NCBI GenBank assembly: GCA_025454715.1
Contig: JALONY010000026.1
Coordinates: 1-10,945 of the forward strand
Source of the DNA: Anaerolineae bacterium
GTDB lineage: Bacteria; Chloroflexota; Anaerolineae; Aggregatilineales; Phototrophicaceae
DNA: 10,945 nucleotides
Reading direction: 5' to 3'
This document shows, piece by piece, positions 6,312 to 10,945 of the stretch. Within the stretch, counting starts at the first letter, position 1. Every line of letters starts with the position of its first letter. The notes beneath the pieces are model-generated. The model saw only the letters and a program-made list of their open reading frames with translations, was not told the origin of the DNA and did no database searches. A program made the translations under genes and the position numbers.

Positions 6312-8585
6312 ATGGTCGATTCCGCATACAGACCCGCCAAACGCTTCAGCGTGATGGTCGGCGGGCAAGAATTCATCCTCGAGACCGGCAAGCTGGCCGA
6401 ACAAGCCGGTGGTGCCGTCACCGCCCAATTCGGCGATACCATCGTGTTCGCCGCCGCCACCATGTCCAAGAACATGCGTGAAGGCATCGACTTCTTCCCG
6501 CTCAGCGTGGACTACGAAGAGAAGCTGTACGCCGCCGGGCGCATCCCGGGGAGCTACTTCCGCCGCGAAGGCCGCCCGCCCGAGTCGGCCATCTTGGTCA
6601 GCCGCGTCATCGACCGCCCGCTGCGCCCGCTCTTCCCCGAAGACCTGCGTAACGAGGTTCAGGTCATCCTGATGCCGCTGGCGCACGACCAAGACCACCA
6701 AATCGACATGCTGGGCATCTTGGCGGCCAGCGCCGCCCTGACCATCAGTGATGTGCCGTTCGATGGGCCGGTCGCGGGCGTCCGCATCGGCTGCATCGAC
6801 GGTGAGCTGGTCGTCAACCCGACCATCTCGCAATTGGCCAACAGCACGCTCGACCTGCGCGTGGCGGGCACCGCCGACGCCATCAACATGGTCGAGTGCG
6901 CGGCGCACGAGCTGGACGAGGCCACCATGCTGCAAGCCTTGGCGCTGGCGCACCAGTCCATCCAGCCGCTCATCGAGCTGCAATTGCGGATGCGCGAGGC
7001 CACCGGCAAGCCCAAGAGCAGCTACACCCCCGCCCCCGCCAACGCCACCCTGCGCGAGGAGCTGAGCGCCAAGGCGCGCCCGCAACTGCGCGAGATTTTG
7101 ACCACCACCACCGACCGCTCGGGGCGCAAGGAAGCCGTTGACGCGGTGAAGGACGCCCTGCGCGCCGAATATGACGCCCGCAACAAGGCGCTGGCCGAGG
7201 GCGAAGCCCCGTTCAGCATGAAGGAAATCGGCCAAATCGTCGAAGACCTGCTGGCCGAGGAAGTCCGCCAGCGCATCGTCAACGAGGGCGTGCGCCCCGA
7301 CGGGCGCAACACCACCGAAATCCGCCCGCTGGCGGCGGAGGTCGGGTTGTTCCCCCGCGTGCACGGCACCGGCCTCTTCACCCGTGGCCAGACCCAAGTG
7401 CTCAGCATCGCGACGCTGGGCACCCCGGGCGACGCCCAAGAGCTGGACAGCGTGGCGCCCGAGGCCGACAAGCGCTACATGCACCACTACAACTTCCCGC
7501 CCTACTCGACCGGTGAGGCCTACCCGTTGCGCGGCACCAAGCGCCGCGAAATCGGGCACGGGGCGCTGGCCGAGGCCGCCTTGCGCTCGATGATCCCGGA
7601 CGAGGACGTGTTCCCCTACACCATCCGCGTGGTCAGCGAGGTGATGAGCAGCAACGGCTCGACCTCGATGGCCTCGGTCTGCGGCTCGACCCTCGCCCTG
7701 ATGGACGCCGGCGTGCCCCTCAAGCGCCCGGTGGCCGGCATCGCCATGGGTTTGATTAAGGAGGGCGACAAGGTCGCCGTCCTGACCGACATCCAAGGCC
7801 TCGAAGACCACATCGGCGATATGGACTTCAAGGTCGCGGGCACCGAGCGCGGCATCACCGCGCTCCAGATGGACATCAAAATCAAGGGCGTGACCCACGC
7901 CGTGATGACCCAAGCGCTGGCGCAGGCCAAGGACGCCCGGATGCAAATCCTCGAGGTGATGTTGGCCACCCTGCCGGAGCCCCGCGCCAAGCTGAGCGAC
8001 TATGCCCCGCGCATGGAGACGCTCAAGATTGACGTGGAGAAGATTGGCACGGTCATCGGGCCGGGCGGCAAGATGATCCGCGCCTTGCAAGAGCGCTTCG
8101 GGGTCAAGATTGACATCCAAGACGACGGCACGGTCTTCGTCAGCGGCCAAAACGGTGCGGCGGTCGAGAAGTGCGTGGACGAAATCCGCGGCATGACCGA
8201 GAGCGCCGTGCTCGGGCGCGTGTACACCGGCAAGGTGACGCGCATCGAGGCTTATGGGTGCTTCGTCGAGTTCTTGCCCAGCCGTGAGGGCTTGGTGCAC
8301 ATCTCGCAATTGGCCGATTATCGCGTCGGCAAGGTCGAGGACGAGGTGGCGCTGGGCGACGAAATCATGGTGATGGTCACCGACATCGACCCGGGTGGCA
8401 AGGTGCGCCTGAGCCGCCGTGCGGTGATGGAAGGCCTGACGCTGGAAGAAGCCCAAGAGATGGACAAGCGCCCCTCTGGCGGCGGTGGTGGCGACCGTGG
8501 CGGGCGCGGCGGCGGTGACCGTGGCGGCGACCGGCGCGGCGGTGGCGACCGTGACCGGCGCGGCGGCGGCGGGTATCGCGGTTAA
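6312..8585 (+). CDS. pnp: Polyribonucleotide nucleotidyltransferase (PNPase)
   Basis: This 757-residue protein carries out phosphorolytic 3'-5' RNA degradation and, in reverse, polymerises NDPs. It is a trimeric core of RNA decay. Domains in order: first RNase PH domain (about 12-145, with [20 protein letters not shown] near 61-80), alpha-helical linker (about 240-320), second RNase PH domain (about 325-545), KH domain (about 570-625, GPGG loop at 583-586) and S1 domain (about 632-703). Catalytic residues match E. coli D486/D492/K494 as D499, D505 and K507 ([10 protein letters not shown]), and the phosphate-binding [11 protein letters not shown] lies at 448-458. The C-terminal 35 residues are an Arg/Gly/Asp-rich tail absent from the 711-residue E. 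coli enzyme. GGGAG at 6295-6299 is 12 nt before ATG 6312, a rather long spacing. It probably shares a transcript with rpsO and ends at a strong terminator. Confidence 0.98.
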   Translation: MVDSAYRPAKRFSVMVGGQEFILETGKLAEQAGGAVTAQFGDTIVFAAATMSKNMREGIDFFPLSVDYEEKLYAAGRIPGSYFRREGRPPESAILVSRVIDRPLRPLFPEDLRNEVQVILMPLAHDQDHQIDMLGILAASAALTISDVPFDGPVAGVRIGCIDGELVVNPTISQLANSTLDLRVAGTADAINMVECAAHELDEATMLQALALAHQSIQPLIELQLRMREATGKPKSSYTPAPANATLREELSAKARPQLREILTTTTDRSGRKEAVDAVKDALRAEYDARNKALAEGEAPFSMKEIGQIVEDLLAEEVRQRIVNEGVRPDGRNTTEIRPLAAEVGLFPRVHGTGLFTRGQTQVLSIATLGTPGDAQELDSVAPEADKRYMHHYNFPPYSTGEAYPLRGTKRREIGHGALAEAALRSMIPDEDVFPYTIRVVSEVMSSNGSTSMASVCGSTLALMDAGVPLKRPVAGIAMGLIKEGDKVAVLTDIQGLEDHIGDMDFKVAGTERGITALQMDIKIKGVTHAVMTQALAQAKDARMQILEVMLATLPEPRAKLSDYAPRMETLKIDVEKIGTVIGPGGKMIRALQERFGVKIDIQDDGTVFVSGQNGAAVEKCVDEIRGMTESAVLGRVYTGKVTRIEAYGCFVEFLPSREGLVHISQLADYRVGKVEDEVALGDEIMVMVTDIDPGGKVRLSRRAVMEGLTLEEAQEMDKRPSGGGGGDRGGRGGGDRGGDRRGGGDRDRRGGGGYRG
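8478..8582 (+). repeat. RGG-like low-complexity repeat encoding the PNPase tail
   Basis: Residues 723-757 of PNPase are almost only Gly, Arg and Asp, built from imperfect [14 protein letters not shown] and RGGGG units. The DNA is a run of imperfect GGCGGC and GACCG(T/C) units. Such tails are known in RNA-binding proteins and often add nonspecific RNA affinity. Repeat length may differ between strains through slippage. Confidence 0.8.
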
Positions 8586-8610
8586 CCCGTAGCCCCTCAA
8601 CCGAACGATG

Positions 8611-8646
8611 AAGGCGCACCTCCCACCGCGGGGGTGCGCTTTTTTT
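8611..8646 (+). terminator. Intrinsic terminator of (rpsO-)pnp
   Basis: A 10-bp stem (8614-8623 with 8630-8639, one G-U pair) closes a 6-nt loop and is followed by seven T (8640-8646). AA/TT flanks can extend it. It starts about 25 nt after the pnp stop. A second, weaker hairpin follows at 8651-8657/8671-8677 without a T-run. Confidence 0.9.
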
Positions 8647-8757
8647 GCGCGTGGGCGGGGCGTCGGGGCGCGCCCGCTGACGACGCTCTCATGATTCGTA
8701 TACCCAAAATGGTGAAGATTCCTGTAGAATTTTGTAGATTCCGTTGGGAGAGTATCT

Positions 8758-8764
8758 GAGAGGG
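8758..8764 (+). promoter_or_regulatory. Ribosome binding site fixing the start of the 7-TM gene
   Basis: GAGAGGG lies 6 nt before ATG 8771. The frame is open further upstream and a TTG at 8744 could start a longer protein, but that TTG has no ribosome site and its extra nine residues would put charged residues before the first membrane segment. Confidence 0.7.
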
Positions 8765-8770
8765 TGCGTC

Positions 8771-9574
8771 ATGAGCTTTACGTTGTTCATGTCGATTGCC
8801 GCGACCATCGTCACCGGCATTTTTACGTTTTTGGTCTTTCGGCGTTGGCGCGCCAACCCCAAGCCACACCTGATGGCGTGGAGCATCGGCTTGCTGATGT
8901 ATTTCCTCGGCACGCTGTCGCAGGTGGTGCTGTATTTCGTGTGGTCGCCGTTGTTCTTCGGCATCTGGTATTGGTGCGGCGCATTGATGGTGGCCGCGTG
9001 GCTGGGGCAAGGCTCGATTTACCTGCTGGTGCGGCGCGGCAACATCGCCCGCAACGTGCAAATGGCGCTGATTTTGGTCGCCATCATGACCTTCCCGTGG
9101 GTGATGTTCGCCACCCCGTTCAACGCCAATGCGTGGTTCCCGGGCGCTGACATGACCATCGTCTTCAAGGCCGAGTGCGCCCCCGACGAGAACGGGGTGC
9201 TTCAGGTGGTGCGCGAGGGCGTGTTCGCCGCGTGCAACTCTCGCGGCACGGTGCGCTTCTTCAGCCCAATCATGAATGCGTGGGGCACGCTGGCGCTGGT
9301 CGGCGGCGCGATTTACTCGGCGGTGCTGTTCCGTCGCAAGGAAATTATGCGCAACCGCATGGTCGGCAACTTGTTCATCGCCACCGGCGGTATCTTCCCA
9401 GCCTTCAGTGGCGCGCTCATCAGCCTCGGCGACCCGTCGTACAAGTATTTCGGCGAGATGGCCGGTGCCATCCTGATTTTCATCGGGTTCATGTTGGCGT
9501 CATCGGCCAAGGATGAGATGATGCAAACCGCCCAAGCCAAGCGCGAAGCCCGCGCCGTCACCAGCGGAGGCTGA
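8771..9574 (+). CDS. Unrecognised seven-transmembrane protein
   Basis: I do not recognise the family. The 267-residue product shows seven hydrophobic segments at about 5-23, 34-56, 62-86, 95-115, 168-187, 196-219 and 227-245. Positive charges after TM1 (FRRWR), TM3 (VRRGNIAR) and TM5 (FRRKEIMRNR) predict N-terminus outside and C-terminus inside. A long outside loop between TM4 and TM5 (about 116-167) contains two cysteines (C136, C155) that could form a disulfide. The cytoplasmic tail (about 246-267) is short, charged and probably helical. There is no kinase, transport or enzymatic motif I can name. The layout resembles 7-TM sensor domains, but no signalling domain is attached, so that is only an analogy. 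A GAGAGGG site gives the start. The downstream gene begins 1 nt after the stop codon, so the two are almost certainly co-transcribed and translationally linked. No convincing promoter is seen; TAGAAT (8725-8730) and TAGATT (8735-8740) are weak -10 candidates. Confidence 0.85.
   Translation: MSFTLFMSIAATIVTGIFTFLVFRRWRANPKPHLMAWSIGLLMYFLGTLSQVVLYFVWSPLFFGIWYWCGALMVAAWLGQGSIYLLVRRGNIARNVQMALILVAIMTFPWVMFATPFNANAWFPGADMTIVFKAECAPDENGVLQVVREGVFAACNSRGTVRFFSPIMNAWGTLALVGGAIYSAVLFRRKEIMRNRMVGNLFIATGGIFPAFSGALISLGDPSYKYFGEMAGAILIFIGFMLASSAKDEMMQTAQAKREARAVTSGG
9566..9570 (+). promoter_or_regulatory. Strong ribosome binding site inside the end of the 7-TM gene
   Basis: GGAGG at 9566-9570 is 5 nt before ATG 9576 and overlaps the last codons of the 7-TM gene. 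It is the strongest such site in this part of the window. It marks 9576 as the genuine start of the next gene although the frame then breaks, which is the main evidence for a frameshift. Confidence 0.7.
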
Positions 9575-9575
9575 C

Positions 9576-9984
9576 ATGGCGCAATCGGTTCGCAGTAAAA
9601 AGGTCTACCGTCAATGGGCTGGTGTTGGTCGGGACGGTGCTGTTTTTGGCCGTGGTGCTGATTTACGAGTATGGGCAGGCGGGCGGCAGCACCTATCTGA
9701 TGCTCAAGTCGCTGCATTTTCACCTCAGCCGTTACGGGTTGGGCATGGCGCTGGCGATGTTGGTAATCGCGTTCGTGCTGGGCATCATCCGCAAGGACGA
9801 CGTGACCCCGTGGTTTCGGCGCGGCACCTATGTGGTGTTCGGCTCGATGGTCATCCAGACCGTCTCGTTCATCTTCGTCGAGGTCACGGCCAGCAAGCGC
9901 CCGTCGATGGGCAGCTATATCTGGGGCTTCTTCTTGATGGTCGGGGTCATCGTGCGCTGTTTCGGCACGGGGCCCAGCGCCTGA
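9576..9984 (+). CDS. Unrecognised small four-transmembrane protein, frameshifted near its start
   Basis: From ATG 9576, behind a GGAGG site, the frame begins MAQSVRSK but then runs into shadow-like sequence. From about 9602 the coding signal is in the next frame, giving LVLVGTVLFLAVVLIYEYG and a stop at 9982-9984. The frame changes around the A5 run at 9597-9601. Removing one A joins the two parts as MAQSVRSKRSTVNGLVLVG, a natural basic N-terminus, for a 135-residue protein. Four membrane segments follow at about 13-31, 53-71, 84-104 and 111-129, with a cytoplasmic loop RKDDVTPWFRR (about 72-82). The family is not recognised. If no shift occurs, a shorter product could start at GTG 9622 (120 residues), but that has no ribosome site. 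The gene lies 1 nt after the 7-TM gene and the two probably form a functional pair. The shift may be a sequencing error, a real inactivation, or less likely recoding. Confidence 0.65.
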
Positions 9985-10011
9985 CGTTCACCTGACGCCC
10001 GCCAACGAGGT

Positions 10012-10081
10012 CGGCGCAGACCTGCTATACTGTCGCATGTTCGATACGTGTCGGCAAAGGGCGGTCTGCGCCGCTATTTTT
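10012..10081 (+). terminator. Terminator-like inverted repeat with a large loop
   Basis: CGGCGCAGACC (10012-10022) and GGTCTGCGCCG (10063-10073) are a perfect 11-bp inverted repeat with a 40-nt loop. Three bases later comes T5 (10077-10081). A transcript coming from the 7-TM/4-TM genes, which end at 9984, could fold this and terminate. The loop is much larger than usual, so termination may be inefficient, or the repeat may instead be an operator. A candidate promoter lies in the loop. Confidence 0.45.
10023..10031 (+). promoter_or_regulatory. Extended -10 promoter for the GT-C-like gene
   Basis: TGCTATACT is a good extended -10 element (TGn followed by TATACT, one mismatch to TATAAT). No clear -35 is seen at the usual distance, which is normal for extended -10 promoters. 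The start would be near 10038, leaving a leader of about 53 nt before ATG 10091. It sits in the loop of the inverted repeat at 10012-10073. Confidence 0.5.
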
Positions 10082-10090
10082 GGGGGTGGC

Positions 10091-10945
10091 ATGTCGATGA
10101 TGAGACGTTGGATGCAGGGGGTTCGGCCTGCCGCATGGGTGGTGCTGGCGTTCATGGTGCTGGCAGGGGTCTATGCCGCGGTCAACCCGCTGTTCGAGGC
10201 ACCGGACGAGCGTTATCATTTCGCGTTCGTCGATCACCTCGCCCGTGGGGGTGGCCTGCCCGACCAGCGTGAGCGGGGGCCGTGGTTCCAAGAGGGCAGC
10301 CAGCCGCCGTTGTTCTACATGGCGGCGGCGGTGGTCGTCGCGCCGTTCGAGTACCCCTATGAGCGGATGCTGACGCTGATTGCGCCCAACGGCCACGCCC
10401 GCCTCGGCAACGGCAGTGAGCCACACCTGCGCAACCGCAACGCGGTCGTCCATGACGGCGCGTACCCCGCGCTCGACACGGCGCGCCTTGCCGCGTATGT
10501 GGCGCGCTACCTCAACATCGCGTTTGCGGCGGTGGCCGTCTGGTGTGTGTATCGGGCTGGCCTGACCGTCTTGGGGTCGCAACGCGCCGCGCTGGGCATG
10601 ATGATGCTCACGGCCTTTAACCCCCAGTTCGCCTTCATCAGCGGCGCCATCAACAACGACGCGCTGGCCACCCTGTGGGGCAGCCTCATCCTGTGGCAGA
10701 CGTTCGCGCTCCTGCGGGACGGCTTCACGGTGCGCCGGAGCGTCGTCTTGGCCGTCGCGGTCGCCTTGGCCACCCTGACCAAGGTCAGCGGGTTGTTGTT
10801 CGGCGGGGTGGTCGGTCTGGCGGCGCTGTGGGTGCTGGTTCGCACCCGCGATTGGCGCGGGTTTTGGACGTTGGCGGCGCTGGGCGTCGGGGTGTGGCTG
10901 GCCGTGGCCGGTTGGTGGTATGCGCGCAACCTGAGCTTGTACGGC
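10091..10945 (+). CDS. DUF2142/GT-C glycosyltransferase-like membrane protein, cut by the right edge
   Basis: The first 285 codons are visible and stay open to the edge. TM1 (about 14-31) is followed by a large extracytoplasmic loop with E36-APDE-x-x-H43 and QPPLFY (71-76). This is the acidic signature expected in GT-C (ArnT/PMT-like, GT39) and DUF2142 proteins, where such acidic residues bind metal and the lipid-phosphate sugar donor. Further hydrophobic segments lie at about 74-85, 138-156, 165-184, 191-208, 217-229, 233-250 and 258-276. FNPQFAFISGAINNDAL (176-192), TKVSG (230-234) and WWYARNLSLYG (275-285) are also typical of this group. Proteins of this type usually reach 450-700 residues, so much is missing. 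The likely role is moving a sugar from a polyprenyl carrier to an envelope acceptor; the substrate is unknown. ATGs at 10097 and 10100 are alternative starts, since the ribosome site (GGGGGTGG, 10082-10089) would serve any of the three. Confidence 0.85.
   Translation, partial: MSMMRRWMQGVRPAAWVVLAFMVLAGVYAAVNPLFEAPDERYHFAFVDHLARGGGLPDQRERGPWFQEGSQPPLFYMAAAVVVAPFEYPYERMLTLIAPNGHARLGNGSEPHLRNRNAVVHDGAYPALDTARLAAYVARYLNIAFAAVAVWCVYRAGLTVLGSQRAALGMMMLTAFNPQFAFISGAINNDALATLWGSLILWQTFALLRDGFTVRRSVVLAVAVALATLTKVSGLLFGGVVGLAALWVLVRTRDWRGFWTLAALGVGVWLAVAGWWYARNLSLYG

Noticed and set aside
6273..8600. A 775-codon open frame on the minus strand, antisense to nearly all of pnp
   Set aside because: Its protein is His/Ala/Gly/Asp/Arg-rich low-complexity sequence with no domain logic, while the plus strand encodes a complete PNPase. 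Long antisense frames follow from strong G/C bias at third positions.
10035..10073. A possible tRNA fragment suggested by GTTCGATAC
   Set aside because: No acceptor stem, anticodon arm or D-arm can be assembled around it; the bases are better explained by the inverted repeat loop.
10025..10582. A minus-strand frame of 185 codons opposite the GT-C-like gene
   Set aside because: His/Arg/Pro-rich shadow composition; the plus strand has hydrophobic segments and family motifs over the same span.
1..10945. A mobile element, CRISPR array, prophage or defence system
   Set aside because: I saw no transposase, integrase, regularly spaced repeats, phage genes or defence-type domains. Gene content is core metabolism, translation, RNA decay and envelope functions.

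Overview
The window looks like ordinary chromosomal backbone from a high-GC bacterium, most likely a member of the Chloroflexota. That placement is inference. It rests on the Thr/Pro-rich linker after the lipobox of the first gene, on the Thr/Pro-rich stalk of the LysM/M23 protein, on the mix of housekeeping genes with large membrane glycosyltransferase-like proteins, and on the strong G/C bias at third codon positions. That bias also leaves long meaningless open frames opposite the real genes.

Layout, left to right. (1) A secreted lipoprotein (minus strand, cut by the left edge) diverges from a membrane-anchored LysM + M23 peptidase (plus strand, 850-2157). Both are cell-envelope proteins. 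(2) A strong hairpin terminator at 2165-2201 separates the peptidase from a convergent minus-strand gene for a Cys/Met-metabolism PLP enzyme of the cystathionine gamma-synthase/gamma-lyase type. (3) Upstream of it on the same strand lies ftsH (3483-5537), with its own terminator between the two genes. (4) ftsH diverges from rpsO (ribosomal protein S15), which is followed by pnp (polynucleotide phosphorylase). This is the classical rpsO-pnp pairing, and here both genes have leaders with clear base-pairing potential. pnp encodes an Arg/Gly-rich C-terminal tail and ends at a strong terminator. (5) An apparent two-gene transcription unit encodes a 7-TM protein (8771-9574) and a 4-TM protein (9576-9984), neither of which I recognise. 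The second gene is frameshifted near its start. (6) The right edge cuts a DUF2142/GT-C-like membrane protein (10091 to edge). Its candidate promoter sits inside the loop of a perfect 11-bp inverted repeat followed by a T-run.

How the genes relate: FtsH (membrane protein quality control), S15 and PNPase (ribosome assembly and RNA decay) and the PLP enzyme (sulfur amino acids) are core functions. The lipoprotein, LysM/M23 protein and GT-C-like protein are envelope functions. I see no mobile element, CRISPR array, tRNA, rRNA, or phage or defence gene. I do not find a clearly new multi-gene system. The items most worth checking are the unrecognised 7-TM/4-TM pair with its frameshift, the promoter nested in a terminator-like repeat, and the structured rpsO and pnp leaders.
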